From Ailurus styani (taxonomy: Eukaryota; Chordata; Mammalia; Carnivora; Ailuridae): a stretch of 64,000 bases of DNA. Location: positions 386,426 through 450,425 of the forward strand of contig LNAC01000774.1 in the NCBI GenBank assembly GCA_002007465.1. The letters run 5' to 3'. Below are positions 33,861-45,653 of the stretch, one piece after another; positions within the stretch are counted from its first letter, which is position 1, and every line of letters begins with the position of its first letter. The notes below the pieces were generated by a model. The model ran no database searches and was not told where the DNA came from. It saw only the letters and a list, made by a program, of their open reading frames with translations. A program made the translations under genes and the position numbers.

Positions 33861-35064
33861 GTAACCTAAATCCCTGTAGCCTAATTGAAATATGAGTGCT
33901 TTTGCACACACCAGAAACTATAGTTGTGTCTATATCCATTGGCAGTGAAGTTTCAGATTTTTTGACAGATAAAATAACAAGGTCTGAGTCTTTATTTAAC
34001 ATTACCTGCAGGATGAATGTACTGTCAAAATATGGGTTTCATATTTACTAAATTATGGAAGTTAAAAAAAATAGGTTCACAAAATACAGTTTGTCAACAT
34101 ACAGTTTTTGTATAGGCATATTTTTAAAATAATACTCCCCCAAATAACCTGATATCTTGCCAGTCTGACTTTTAGACTTTTATTCATTTTAGGATTATTA
34201 TTAACATGTTTCATAGGAATGCATATATTTAGTTATTTGTGACTATTATTTGATTAAATATCATCTTTGTTGACATGTACATCTTTAAAGTGGGAAAATG
34301 TTTTTATTGGAAAATAGTGATGGCCTTCTGCTTAGCAATGTTCAGATTTTAGTAATCTGTAACAGTTGAATTTTATATGCCAGATATTATTTTTAAAATG
34401 TGTTATTGCCCTTTTAAAATTGAAAGTCATATCAAGGCTTCTTTCATGATAAGATTAATGAAAATATAACTATTACATGAGGCCGTGCTGTTTCTGGACA
34501 ATCCACACACATAAGAATGAATAAGTTGATATATAAATATAAAATCATGAGTTTAATCTTGAAACTACTATTTCTAGTCCAACACCAGTTGTTTATTTCT
34601 AGCCTTCTCCCATCTATATTTGTATCTCACTTCCCCAACAGTGAGAACCCTGATTCCTAACATCATCAGTATATTTACTCATCTGCCCAAAGTAGTTTCA
34701 GAGTGCTACATCTATACCACTGTGGAAAAAGAACCCTACTAGAGTTCAAGATTTGTTTAGCATTTTTAATGTTTGATTTAAATGTTTAATTTAATGTTTC
34801 CTGGATTAGCTTTTTATTTTAGTGTGGTTACATTTTTAATTTAACATATAGATCATTGACTTCTTTCTAATTGTATTTAATTTTAGGCTCATATCTTGTT
34901 GATTAAGTTTTATATTTTGAATGTATTCATAATCATTTTCAATAAAAAATGCTGTGAGGCAGCTCCGGAATAAGGATTCAAAGGCTTTTGTTTTTTCCAT
35001 TGTTGCCACTTTCTATGTATCGTTAGTAAATTAGCAAACTTCTCTGAAATTCTGATTCCTCTCT
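33861..35064. other. intron, nothing recognised
   Basis: Unique AT-rich intron; no exon or named repeat. Confidence 0.5.
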
Positions 35065-35560
35065 TCCATTTACTAAGATATTGTTTATATACAATTAAAT
35101 TCCCCAATTTTAAAAGTACAGTTTGATGGATTTGGTAAAATATTTAGTTGTGTAAATGGATTTCTCATCTGGCAGCTCCTTTGTATTTGATGTCCTTCCT
35201 CATCCCAACCCCAGGCAAACTCTGATTCACTTTCTGTCAGATAGTTTTGCTTTTTCTAAAATTTTTTCTAAATGGAATCACACACTCTGTGTGGTCTTTT
35301 GTATGTTGCCTTCTTTCACTTGGGATAATGTTTTTGAGATTCACTCACACCATTGTGTGTATTTTTATTTTTTTCTTTTTATTATGATAAAAATAATAAA
35401 TATATTACAATTTTAAGAAAGTCCATTCACCAGTTGATGGACTTTTGGGTTACTTATAGTTATTGCAGTTATAAATAATGATGCTTTGAACATTTGTGTA
35501 TACATTTTTGTATAGACATATGCTATCATTTCTCCTTTGTATTATTTTTATGGTGGTTTT
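35065..35560 (-). repeat. old L1 3' UTR and ORF2 end, antisense
   Basis: 'tatacaattaaattccccaa', 'taaatggaatcacacactct', 'cacttgggataatgtttttg', 'ccagttgatggacttttggg' and 'aatgatgctttgaacatttg' are in standard L1M order. Interrupted by an AT-rich patch near 35370-35410. Confidence 0.82.
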
Positions 35561-35689
35561 CCTAAGGATTGTATTATATAAATATCCTTAACTTTTCAAA
35601 ATACATTTACTGTTGATAATGTACTTCTTTATGTAAAATATAAAGAAATGTTGCAACATCTGTCTTATAATTCACTTACTCTTTCCACT

Positions 35690-36830
35690 ATGTTCATCCT
35701 GCTGTTAGCTTCATTTTAGTTCAGAACTAGTTTTCCATTCTAGAACTTTCACTTGATTTTTTAATTGTTTCTCTCTCTCAGCTGAAACATCATCTCTCTG
35801 CTGAGATTTAATGTATTGAAGGCATTTTTTCTTAATTGAGAGTAGTTACAACATGTATTTTAATATTCTTGTCTTTTAGTTCTAGCGTCTGGTTCATCTT
35901 GGATCAAATTTGATTGATTTTCTTCTAGAGAATGTGTTTCATTTTTCGGTTCTTTGTCTGTTGGGTAATTTTGGATTGTATTCTTGGTATTATGAGTTGT
36001 TAAGTGGTGGAGATTTTGGTTCTGTTGCTTTTCACTGACGATATTGTTTCCTAAGTTGTAGATGGCACCTTTTGTCACTGGCATGAACTGCAGAGTCTTA
36101 ATTTGTGCGGCAATTCCATTCTCTCTTCAAATCTTTTGTCTTTATCTGGATTTCTTTTTCTTTTCTTTCTTTCTTTTTTTTAAAAAATGTTTTATTTATT
36201 TATTTGACAGAGAGATAGAGAGCACAAGTAGGCAGAGAGTGGCAGGCAGAGGGAGAGGGAGAAGCAGTCTCCCCAGTGAGCAGGGAGCCCGATGCGGGAC
36301 TCAATCCCAGGACCCTGGGATCATGACCTGAGCTGAAGGCAGCCGCTTAACTGACTGAGCCACCCAGGTGCCCCTTTATCTGGATTTCTGTGAGTGTTCT
36401 GCACGTGAGTCATTCTGAGATCATCAGAGAGGTGGGTAGACAGAGTCTGTAGATCTCCTCTTTGGGTCTTTAACTTTCCCTTACGAGATTCCCCCCCCCC
36501 TCTTCAGTGGTCCTGGTTTCTTTACTTCCTTTTTCTGTTCCTCAGAGCATAAAGATTATCAATATGTCCTTGTGTATACCTTGTTCTGGTCTGCCATTTG
36601 GACTGCACTGTGTGTTAGACTTTAAGGCACCAGAGACCCTAAATAACTTGTAGCTCCCGGTCTTCCACATCCAAATAAGCATGCATTCCCCATCAGTATT
36701 TTCTGCTCACTTTGCAGTAGCTGGAGTTGATTTTTGTATTTTTTCTAGCTTTTTGGGTATTTTCTGCAGGGGCCAGAGGGTGTCATCATACATCCAGTAG
36801 GTTCTTACTCCATCATTCCCAGAACTGGTA
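35690..36830. repeat. possible ancient dispersed repeat, class unclear
   Basis: Outside the SINE, 'ttctagcgtctggttcatct', 'ttggattgtattcttggtat' and 'gtttcctaagttgtagatgg' resemble the same common repeat type as 22480-24450. No coding evidence; the frame at 35860-36084 is chance. Confidence 0.35.
36156..36374 (-). mobile_element. CanSINE, antisense, older caniform type
   Basis: T-rich start, 'tttatttatttgacagagag', head ending TGAGCCACCCAGGTGCCCC. A perfect 15-base duplication TTTATCTGGATTTCT at 36141-36155 and 36375-36389. The frame at 36062-36331 is its translation. Confidence 0.96.
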
Positions 36831-36876
36831 CTTTAAAGAACATATATTGATTCCTGTCTTTTTAAATGGTGTTAAC

Positions 36877-36888
36877 AACACACACACA

Positions 36889-36932
<44 letters not shown>
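36877..36932. repeat. (CA)n(CT)n compound microsatellite
   Basis: About 7 CA units run straight into about 21 CT units. Probably polymorphic in length. It generates the Leu-Ser run in the frame at 36727-36963. Confidence 0.97.
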
Positions 36933-36933
<1 letters not shown>

Positions 36934-36963
36934 ATAGGTATGGGAATCCCAGGAGTCAAGTAG

Positions 36964-37540
36964 TAAACTTTAACACACAAGACTCAGAGAAAGGGTAGGG
37001 AGGGATCCTGTCATTTACCTAAATTCTTAATCATTTAGAGTGCTTTGTTAATTGTAAAACTCTTTAGGGCTATTTTTTCATCAAGTAAGATTTCTTAAAA
37101 TTAGAAATTATTTATACACAATCATTTTTATTAAAACATTTATTTCCAAAAGGACAAAATATTTCATAATTTCAAAGTTTAAAGGTCTTTTTCTCTGTTC
37201 TAACACATATAATATCACACAGAAGCACAGATTTTAGAAATATCTCTTATAAAAATATTAATATTTGTCCTCTATTATGTATCTAAAAATATACTCAAGG
37301 AAGTATTATTAATATAAAATTAGAAACAACCTGAATAGTTAAAATAAATTTTGGTATAACCCCTGTGTGGAAGGGAGTATTTTGCATCTATTAAAAAGGA
37401 TGAGATGGGGAAATCCATATGCTTGAAATGAAAATTGGCTGTGATATATTCTTAAATGAAAAGATTGACTGCAAAAATTATGTAAAATGATTAATTTTTA
37501 TAAGCAAATGAATACTTTCTTCTAAATTCCACTCCAATTT
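36964..37540. other. intron, nothing recognised
   Basis: Unique AT-rich intron leading into the duplicated block at 37541. Confidence 0.5.
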
Positions 37541-37774
37541 ATGTGTATGTATATTGCAATGACATATAAGGTCTAAGATTGTTAATACTGTTTATTTTTT
37601 AGAAGAAAAACTGAGGAAGGACCACTTTCAGCTTTTTATTATACCTCTCTACAGTTTNATGTGTATGTATATTGCAATGACATATAAGGTCTAAGATTGT
37701 TAATACTGTTTATTTTTAGAAGAAAAACTGAGGAAGGACCACTTTCAGCTTTTTATTATACCTCTCTACAGTTT
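37541..37774. repeat. direct duplication abutting a one-base N: likely contig-overlap artefact
   Basis: Positions 37541-37657 (117 bases) and 37659-37774 (116 bases) are identical except for one T in a homopolymer, with a single N at 37658 between them. A biological tandem duplication would not be expected to have its junction exactly at a gap character. The simplest reading is that two overlapping contig ends were joined without collapsing. Confidence 0.9.
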
Positions 37775-37978
37775 GCATTTTGTTATTTTATAGATTTAAA
37801 TAAAAATCAAGTTCACGGAAGGAATTTATTCAAGGAGAGTTAATAAACCAAGGCATTTAATTTGAATAGAAAATGTACTTCTGTGTAGATTCTAATCTAA
37901 ATAATTATTTTTCAAAAATTTATTCTTATTGAATTGAATCAATACTTCCCAAATAATTACTTAAATTCATAATAGGTA

Positions 37979-38428
37979 CATTAGTTTCCTGTGGTTACTA
38001 TAACAAATTACCACAAACTGGGTGGCTTAAAACAACAGAAATACGTGCTTTTGTAGTTCTGGAGGCCATATCAGTTACTTGACTCTCTCCTGCTTCTGGG
38101 GGTTGTCGACGATCCTTGGTTTGAGACCTTATCCCTCCATATCTGCCTTCATCTTCTCATGGCCTTCTCTTCTTTATTTTTCTTCCCTTTGTGTTTCTGT
38201 CTCAGAACCAGCAACTCACTCCCCTGCCTCCCCCGCCACCAGCCGCCTGTCCCGCTTCTCTTGTGTAAGGATTCTTGTTACTGGTTACTGGATTTAGGGC
38301 CTACTTGAATAATCATCTCAAGACGTTTAATTTAAGTATATCTATTAGGACCATTTTTCCAAATAAAGTAACATATTCACAGGTTCCAGAGATTAGGACA
38401 TTTGAGCATCACATTCAGCCCACTCTGA
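37979..38428 (-). mobile_element. MLT1-type LTR (ERVL-MaLR), antisense, solitary
   Basis: Nearly complete in reverse: 'ttagtttcctgtggttacta', 'aattaccacaaactgggtgg', 'tgccttcatcttctcatggc', 'tggatttagggcctacttga', 'tttccaaataaagtaacata'. This old non-autonomous LTR has no internal or viral coding region here. The frame at 38079-38297 is within it and has no meaning. Confidence 0.87.
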
Positions 38429-38957
38429 AGAGATATGGGGATATATTTAAATGATGTCTTCTAAGCTAAAAATTAAAACTTTTTAATTTATTTGCAGCAT
38501 TTCAATTTCAAAAATTTTATCAACACAAAACATTTTGTATATAAGATACATTTTAAAGAAATGAAAGTTAGAATCCATATTTATTGACTAATATTTATCT
38601 TATGGACTAAGATATATATAAATGGGACATATATATGTATATATATATATGCACCACTGTTTTGGCAAATAAGTTATTTATTTGTTTAATATTTACTTGA
38701 TTTGGTAGCATATTTAACTGCCTGCTCTTTTTTATTTTAGGCCACTTGCATTTTCATTTCGTTTTAATTTATGGAGGATTGTTATACTATCAGATGGTAA
38801 AATATATAATTACATATACTATAAATAAGTACGTATTTGCCATAATTGCTTATGATAATTGAAGTAGATTTTCATTTTTAAAATTTTAAATAAATGGCAT
38901 TAAATAAATGTATTAATGGATTTAAATTTAAATGGCATTTAAATTATAAGTAAATTA
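38429..38957. other. intron with TA-rich run
   Basis: AT-rich; a TA run sits at about 38611-38650 and AAAT-rich sequence follows. Nothing else recognised. Confidence 0.55.
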
Positions 38958-38974
38958 TAAAATGTCTAATTTTA

Positions 38975-39180
38975 TTTTATTTTATTTATTTTTTAGATTT
39001 TATTTATTTATTTGACAGAGAAAAAGAGAGCAAGAGGGGAATACAAGCAGGGCAAGTGGGAGAGGGAGAAGCAGGCTTCCCGCTGAGCAGGGAGCCTGAT
39101 ACGGGGCTCGATCCCAGGACCCCAGGATCATGAACTGAGCCAAAGGCAGATGCTTAATGACTGAGCCACCCAGGCACCCC
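38975..39180 (-). mobile_element. CanSINE, antisense, older caniform type
   Basis: TTATTT-rich start, 'gcaggcttcccgctgagcag', head ending GAGCCACCCAGGCACCCC. A perfect 17-base duplication TAAAATGTCTAATTTTA at 38958-38974 and 39181-39197. Confidence 0.96.
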
Positions 39181-39265
39181 TAAAATGTCTAATTTTAAAA
39201 TTAGTTATTACAACTGTAATTCTGTGCTAAAGAATTTTAAGATTATTACTCACCAGCTATTTCTT

Positions 39266-39449
39266 TTTTTTTTTTTTTTTNNNNNNNNNNNAGAGAGATT
39301 ACAAGTAGGCAGAGAGGCAGGCAGAGAGAGAGGAGGAAGCAGGCTCCCTGCTGAGCAGAGAGCCCGATGCGGGCCTCGATCCCAGGACCCCGAGATCATG
39401 ACCTGAGCCGAAAGCAGAGGCTTTAACCCACTGAGCCACCCAGGCGCCC
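39266..39449 (-). mobile_element. CanSINE, antisense, young mustelid-type, with gap in the tail
   Basis: Poly(T) runs into 11 N (39281-39291), then 'agagagattacaagtaggca' through the head to CACCCAGGCGCCC. A perfect 16-base duplication TCACCAGCTATTTCTT at 39250-39265 and 39450-39465. The gap removes the A-tail side. Three frames (39185-39406, 39250-39453, 39299-39562) are SINE translations. Confidence 0.96.
39281..39291. other. assembly gap, 11 N
   Basis: Run of N inside the T-rich tail of the SINE, where homopolymer sequence commonly breaks assemblies. Confidence 0.98.
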
Positions 39450-39465
39450 TCACCAGCTATTTCTT

Positions 39466-39904
39466 GACATTGTTTTAAATTTTGAAGTAAATGGCGGATT
39501 GGACAAAACGATGGCAATGTATTTTGCATTGGAAATTCTGTTTGGGGCAGAAATAGTTGCACAGTCTCATGGAATAACTTATTTTGTTATCACAAACTGC
39601 ATATATTTATCTGTTTGTAGAATTGGAAAATATCCACAAATTAAATAATGAAATTCCTTCCATCTTGCTGACACTTATCCTCTATTCTCAATGAACTCCG
39701 TGTCAGTAATATGTTGGAAATATGTAGTTCAGACTTCCTATAAAGAAACATACACACACACACACCTCTGACTGTTAGTTGTAGCCTTTGAGGAAATTCC
39801 CTTTGTTGTTTGGCAATTCTTATACTTTTTCTTTCTTCTAAGAGCCCAGAAGACATCTTTGAGTATCATGTTTTGAAAATATTTTCCAGAACACCAAAGG
39901 TACA
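39466..39904. other. intron, nothing recognised
   Basis: Unique sequence with a short CA run near 39751-39766; the reverse frame at 39641-39856 is not supported. Confidence 0.5.
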
Positions 39905-40150
39905 GTGTTTAAGAAGGAAGAAATGAGTATTTATTTAGCATCTACTTTATATCAAGCATATGCTAGATTTTTTTATTGTTGTCTCATTTATTCTTGAGCA
40001 TAACTCTGTAGATCAATATTTTTAGTATGATCTCCATTTTTTTTCCTTAGGAAAATAAACAGGTGCAGAAAGATTAAATTGCTTAGGATTCCACATGTAT
40101 TCAAGGGTGAGGTTGAAATGAGCATCTAGGTCTGCCTTACTAAACGGTAC
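39905..40150 (-). repeat. MIR SINE, antisense
   Basis: Reverse MIR: 'gtatttatttagcatctact', 'tgtctcatttattcttgagc', 'tctccatttttttt', 'ggtgcagaaagattaaattg' and 'agcatctaggtctgcctta'. Confidence 0.8.
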
Positions 40151-40237
40151 AGATCACGTGACAATCTCTCCCAACTTTTCATTAAAATGCCTTCTAATTT
40201 TCGCTATGATATCTTATATTTTTAAATAGCATTTCTT

Positions 40238-40429
40238 TTTTTCTTTTTTTTTTTTTATTTTTGACAGAGAGAATGAGATCACAAGTAGGCAGAGAGGCAG
40301 GCAGAGAGAGAGGAGGAGGCAGGCTCTCCGCTGAGCAGAGAGCCCGATGTGGGCCTCGATCCCAGGGCCGTGGGATCATGACCTGAGCCGAAGGCAGAGG
40401 CTTTAACCCACTGAGCCACCCAGGCGCCC
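40238..40429 (-). mobile_element. CanSINE, antisense, young mustelid-type
   Basis: 'gatcacaagtaggcagagag', 'gcagaggctttaacccactg', ending GAGCCACCCAGGCGCCC. A perfect 16-base duplication TTAAATAGCATTTCTT at 40222-40237 and 40430-40445. The frame at 40194-40451 is a translation of it. Confidence 0.97.
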
Positions 40430-40445
40430 TTAAATAGCATTTCTT

Positions 40446-42796
40446 ATACAAACCTGAGTATGCAGTCTCCAGTGATTAATCCTGGGAGGCCCTTGGCATA
40501 GACTCTGCAGATACTGATGCTCTATTGTGGAAGTCAGAGCACAGGGTATCCGGTCTGAAATTAGGCTTTCTACCTGATGTATAGTTTTATATTTGTCACC
40601 TTTGTGCTGAGGAAAAGATGACAGAAATATCAAATACTCTTGCATTTTAAAATATGAGTTACTAGAACATAACCTCAGCTCTGCTTCTGAATTAAAGTAT
40701 GAAAATGTTGAATTAGAAGAAGGATATAAATTATAACCTCCAATGAAAGTAAAAATATACAAACTTCATTTTATACTTTTAAATTTATATGAAGGCTTGG
40801 TTAGCAAAAATGAATAATAACATAGATAGGTTCCCATTGCTGTTATTCTTTGTAATATATCTATTATAGGATTACACAGGAATTTTATTTATAAAATTTT
40901 ACTTGCTCAGCTGGTAAAATTTTTTATACTAAGTAAGCATTCCAGGGTTAATATCATCATAGATTGGTTTATGTATAGGGAAAATATTTTAATATCTGGA
41001 AATGGGTTATAAAAATAGAAGTTTGTAATTTATTGTTACCCATCTTCTTATGGTTATTATCTTAAAATTGTCATGCTTATTTATTTTGATGTCAGAGAAA
41101 AGCAATTATTGAAATGTTGAAAATATTCTTTGTGACTACTCCACAGCAAAAAAAACTTATTCTCTAATAATTTATGTATACTTTTTATAAGTCTCTATTT
41201 CCAAAGGATGCACATAGGAGGCAATACAAGAGAAAATTATCTTTTGATACTGAATTCTTTTTCTTATGAAGAGATATCTCTTAAATGCTTGCTGAATGAG
41301 TTTGTTTTTAAACCAAATGATATTTATAATAAATATAAATTTTAAAATTGTAATAGTGTATTTTATTTTCTTGGATATCTCTCCTACCCCTTAAAAGCCA
41401 GTAAACGTCAAATCCTTTATTTTAAAGCTAGTTTAGTACATCTTTGGAGGCTTACCTTTCATTAGTGGTGTGATGATATTTCACTTTGTGAAGCAAGGTT
41501 GTCACCTAGTGGTGTTTTCAAGTAGTACAGCCTTCAGAATTTGCTAATGAATCGTCAGTATTTTAAAGGGAAATGCCAAATAAAAATAAACGTAGGTTTT
41601 AGTTTTTCAGAATTTAAAGTGTTTTAAATTAGATATAACTTTTCAAAGGTTTTTTTTCCTTATAATTTTTTCTAATTTCCATCTTTCAGTGTTTAATGTG
41701 GGGTCAAAAAATTTTTGTCTGGCCACTGAAATATTTGAGTGGTAGGGTATTGATCATGGTGTATATCAAGGCTTTTCATAATGCTTCACGTATCTAGAAG
41801 TTGTTTGTTTAAGGAAAAAAATGCTTCTGTAGTACTAAGTAAATTTTCCTTTTTTAGTTTTTGAATATTCATCCTATCAGTTTTTATGCCAGTTAATTTT
41901 AGGAAAAAATTGCATTTAAAATATTAAATATCTTTGATATCTTTGCTTTTGCTATTTCTATTTTGATAATATAACAATTTGAAAAATTAGTATAGAAGAA
42001 ATTAAAATAGATTTTCTGAGATGTGAGTGTGTAAGTATGTACATGTGGAAGAAATTAATGTCATAGTTTAAATGGAAATAATGTATCTTTGTGTATGTAA
42101 AGAAATCATAAAAACTGAAAACTGAAAAATTAATGTGCTTTTAAAAATAGTTCATTTCTAGATAAAATAAGTTTTGTATTAAAAATAGTTTACTATATTG
42201 ATTAAGATCAAGAGTAAGTGATTGTACTTAGAGGTACTTTAAATAATACATAACTTTATGTATCTGATACATTCATACATAAACCATTAGAGAAAATTAA
42301 ATTTTAAGCTAGAGTTGATTCAGGTCCTTATTATAATTGTTGGAATAGAGATTCCAAGAATTCAGTGGTATTTATTTTGGCGTAGTAGATGGCTACTTTA
42401 CCTAAAGGAAGAAAAAAGATGGCAGTGATAGAAGAGATACTTGGTTGTTAATGGAAATGCAATAAAAGACCTCTTTTTAAAATTTTTATCTTTTGTGTGT
42501 CATAGTATATCCTGTTCTGATTTATCTTTAGTGTTTTGTTCTTCCTAATTACTGTGTTTTGGTCCTCCTAATTACTGTGCTTAATAGGGATTTAGACAGA
42601 GAATCCCATGGGTTCATTCAGCTTATTGTGGCCATATCAATTTGTATTCTCAAAATTGATTTTTTTTTTACCCCTGATGTATCTACTATAATGAATATAT
42701 TGATTTCATCTGTACCAAGTGATCTGAAGCAAATTTTATGCCATTTTTTATTAGCTTTGTTATCTTACTAATCTTGTTATTCAACATGGTTAAATA
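40446..42796. other. 2.3 kb repeat-poor intron
   Basis: The longest stretch here with no SINE, LINE or DNA transposon that I can identify. AT-rich with scattered unique segments, for example 41440-41580. No exon-like splice pair and no frame with coding character. Confidence 0.55.
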
Positions 42797-43361
42797 TAGG
42801 CACACTTCAGAGATTTTGTGGGTTTGGTTTCATATCACCACAATAAAACAAATATCGCAATAAAGCAAGTCAAAATAATTTTTTGGTTTCCCAGTGCATA
42901 TAAAAGTTGTCTTCACTATAATCTATTAGGCATACAATAGCATTGTGTCTAAAAAATGTACATGATTCAAAAATACTTCATTGCTAAAAAATTCTGTCAT
43001 CTGACCTTCAGTGAGTTGTGATCTTTTTGTGGTGGAGAGTCTTGCCTAGGTGTTGATGGCTGTTAACTGATCAAGGTGTGGCTGCTGAAGATTGGGGCCA
43101 ATGTAGTAATTTTTAAAAATGAGACAGCAATGAAGTTTGCTTCATCAATTGACTCCCTATCACAATTTCTCTATAGCATGTGATGTGTATTTTTTATAGC
43201 ATTTTACCCATAGCAGAACTTCTTTCAAAATTGGAGTCAATCCTCTCACACCTGCTGCTGCTTTATCAACTAAGTTTATGTAATATTTTAAATCCTTTGT
43301 TTCAATCATCTTCACAATATCTTTACCAGGAACAGATTCCATCTCAAGAAACCACTTTCTT

Positions 43362-43565
43362 AGGGACGCCTGGGGGCTCTGTCATTAAGTGTCTGCCTTC
43401 GGCTCAGGTCACGATCCCAGGGTCCTGGGGTCAAGCCTGACATCGGGCTCCCTGCTCTGTGGGAAAGCCTGCTTCTCCCTCTCCCACTCCCTCTGCTGGT
43501 GTTCCCTTTCTCGCTGTGTCTCTCTGTCAAATAAATAAATAAAATCTTAAAAAAAAAAAAAAAAA
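43362..43565 (+). mobile_element. CanSINE, sense, first of a head-to-tail pair
   Basis: 'gggacgcctgggggctctgt', 'gtctgccttcggctcaggtc', AAATAAATAAATAAAATC and a long A-run. The left duplication AAGAAACCACTTTCTT (43346-43361) is matched only after the second SINE (43788-43803), so both copies sit inside a single target duplication. Confidence 0.94.
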
Positions 43566-43582
43566 GGATTGTTTAAATAAAA

Positions 43583-43787
43583 GGGGTTGTGTGCCTGGGT
43601 GACTGAGTTGGTTGAGGGACTGTCTTCAACTCAGGTCATGATCCTGGAGTCCTGGGATCAAGTCCCACACCAGGCTCCCTGCTCAGCCAGGTGTCTGCTT
43701 CTCCCTCTTTCTCCCCTCTCATGCTCTCTCTCTCTCTCTCTCTCACACACATAAATAAATAAAATCTTTAAAAAAAAGAAAGAAAGA
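43583..43787 (+). mobile_element. CanSINE, sense, second of a head-to-tail pair
   Basis: 'ggggttgtgtgcctgggtga', 'ctgtcttcaactcaggtcat', CT tract, CACACA, AAATAAATAAAATC and (AAAG)n tail. Separated from the first SINE by a 17-base non-SINE spacer (43566-43582). No private target duplication could be found. Confidence 0.93.
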
Positions 43788-45055
43788 AAGAAACCACTTT
43801 CTTGGCTCATCCATAAGAATCAACCCTTCATCCGTTCAAGTTTTATCATGAGATTGCAGCAATTCAGTCCCATCTTCAGGCTCCACTTTTAATTCTGCTC
43901 TTCTTGCTATTTCTACCACATCTGCAATTACTTCTTCCACTGAAGTCTTGAACCCCTCAAAGTCATCCAAGAGGCTTGGAATCAACCTCTTCCATACTCC
44001 TGTGAATGTTGGTATTTTAACCTTTTCCGTGAATCAGGAATGTTCTTAATGGCATCTAGAAAGGTGAATCCTTTCCAGAATGTCTTCAATTTACTTTGCC
44101 CAGATCCATCAGAGGAATCACTATCTACAGCAGCTATAGCTTTAAAAATTGTATTTTTCTTTTTTTAAAATGTATTTCTTAAATAACAGACTTGAAAGTC
44201 CGAATTATTCCTTGACTGCAGAATGGATTCAGAATGGATGTTGTGTTAGGAGGCATGAAAACAACATTAATCTTGTACCTCTCCATCAGAGATCTTAGGT
44301 GACCAGGTGCATTGTCAATTAGTATTAATTTGAAAGGAATCTTCTTTACTGAGCAGTAAGTTTCAACTTTGGGCTGAAAATATTCAGTAAACCATGTTGT
44401 AAATGGATGTGCTGTCATCCAGGCTTTGAGATTTTATTTATAGAACACAGGCAGAGTAGATTTACTGTAATTCTTACGGGCCCTAGGATTTTCAGAATGG
44501 TAAATGAGCACTAGCTTCACGTTAAAATCACCAGCTGTATTATTACTCCCTAAAAAGAGAGCCAACCTGTTGCTTGAACCTTGGAAGCCAGGTATGGACT
44601 TCTCCTCTCTAGCTATGGAAGTCCTAGATGGCATCTTCTTCCAATAGAAGAGTGTTTCATCTACATTGAAAATCTATTGCTTGGTGTAGCCACCTTCGTT
44701 AATTATTTTAGCTGGATCTTCTGGATAACTTGCTGCAACTTCTGCATCAGTACTTGCTACTTCCCCTTGCACTTTAATGTTACACAGAGATTGCTCTTTT
44801 CCATAAACCTCGTGAACTAAGCTCTGCTAGGTTCAAACTAATTCTGCAGCAGCTTCTCACCTCTCTTAGTCTTCATAGAATTGAAGAGAGTTTGGGCCTT
44901 GCTCTGGATTAGGCTTTGGCTTAGGAGAACGTTGTGACTGGTTTGATCTTCTATCCAAACATTAAAACTTTCTCCATATCCGCAATAAGGCTGTCATTTT
45001 CTTATCATTTGTGTCTTCATTGGAATAGCACTTTTAATTTCCTTTAACAACTGTT

Positions 45056-45255
45056 TTTTTTTTTAAGATTTTATTTATTTATTTATTTGACAGAGAGAGA
45101 GAGATCACAAGTAGACAGAGAGACAGGCAGAGAGAGAGGAGGAAGCAGTCTCCCTGCTGAGCAGAGAGCCTGATTCGGGCCTCGATCCCAGGACCCAGAG
45201 ATCATGACCTGAGCCGAAGGCAGAGGCTTTAACCCATTGACCCACGCAGGCGCCC
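45056..45255 (-). mobile_element. CanSINE, antisense, young mustelid-type, in Tigger1
   Basis: 'gatcacaagtagacagagag', 'gcagaggctttaacccattg', ending CCCACGCAGGCGCCC. The duplication TAACAACTGTTT is expanded by a 4-base repeat on the right (TAACAACTAACTGTTT). Confidence 0.95.
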
Positions 45256-45653
45256 TAACAACTAACTGTTTCTTTACAGCTTAGATAACTGGTGCAGGGA
45301 CCTACCTTTCAGCCTGTTTCAGCTTTCTACATTCCTTTGCCACTAAGCTTAACCATGGGTAGCTTTTGATTTAAAGGGAGAGATGGGTGACTCTTCCTTT
45401 CGTTTGAACACTAAGAGGCCAGTGTGAGGTTATTAATTGGCTTAATGTCAGTATTGTGTCTCAGTGAATAGGAAGGCCCAAGAGAGGTCAGTGGTTGGTG
45501 GAGCCATCAGAAAACACATATTTATCTATTAAGTTCACCTTTTTGTATGGGTGTGGTTCATGGCACCCCAAAGCAATTACAGTAGTAACATCAAAGATCA
45601 TTGATCACAGATCACCACAACAAATATGATAAGGATGAAAAGTTTGAAATATT

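Larger units (their letters stand above)
43150..45422 (-). pseudogene. Tigger1 transposase remnant
   Basis: Reverse-strand relics of the pogo-type DDE/D transposase. The first catalytic aspartate survives in NVDET (44656-44673); the second in DNAPGH within the frame at 44179-44418. The third, normally in a DQG motif after NTTSILNP, is destroyed: this copy reads NPFCSQG. Frames at 44434-44634 (with YHSENPRA) and 43160-43342 (C-terminal part) are other pieces, separated by frameshifts. The expected start codon at 45420-45422 is CTG, followed three codons later by a stop. The N-terminal DNA-binding part is also cut by SINEs at 45056 and the C-terminal part by the SINE pair at 43362. No activity is possible. 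Confidence 0.92.

Noticed and set aside
36727..36963. Frame with Ser-Leu repeats
   Set aside because: Product of the CA/CT microsatellite.
41495..41530. CACCTAGTGGTG string considered as a CTCF site
   Set aside because: Spacing does not fit the core motif; kept only as part of the repeat-free island.
44179..44418. Conserved-looking reverse frame considered as a domesticated transposase gene
   Set aside because: The frame is short, lacks the third catalytic aspartate, and lies between frameshifts in an otherwise decayed Tigger1 with intact-looking transposon ends, so there is no sign of selection.
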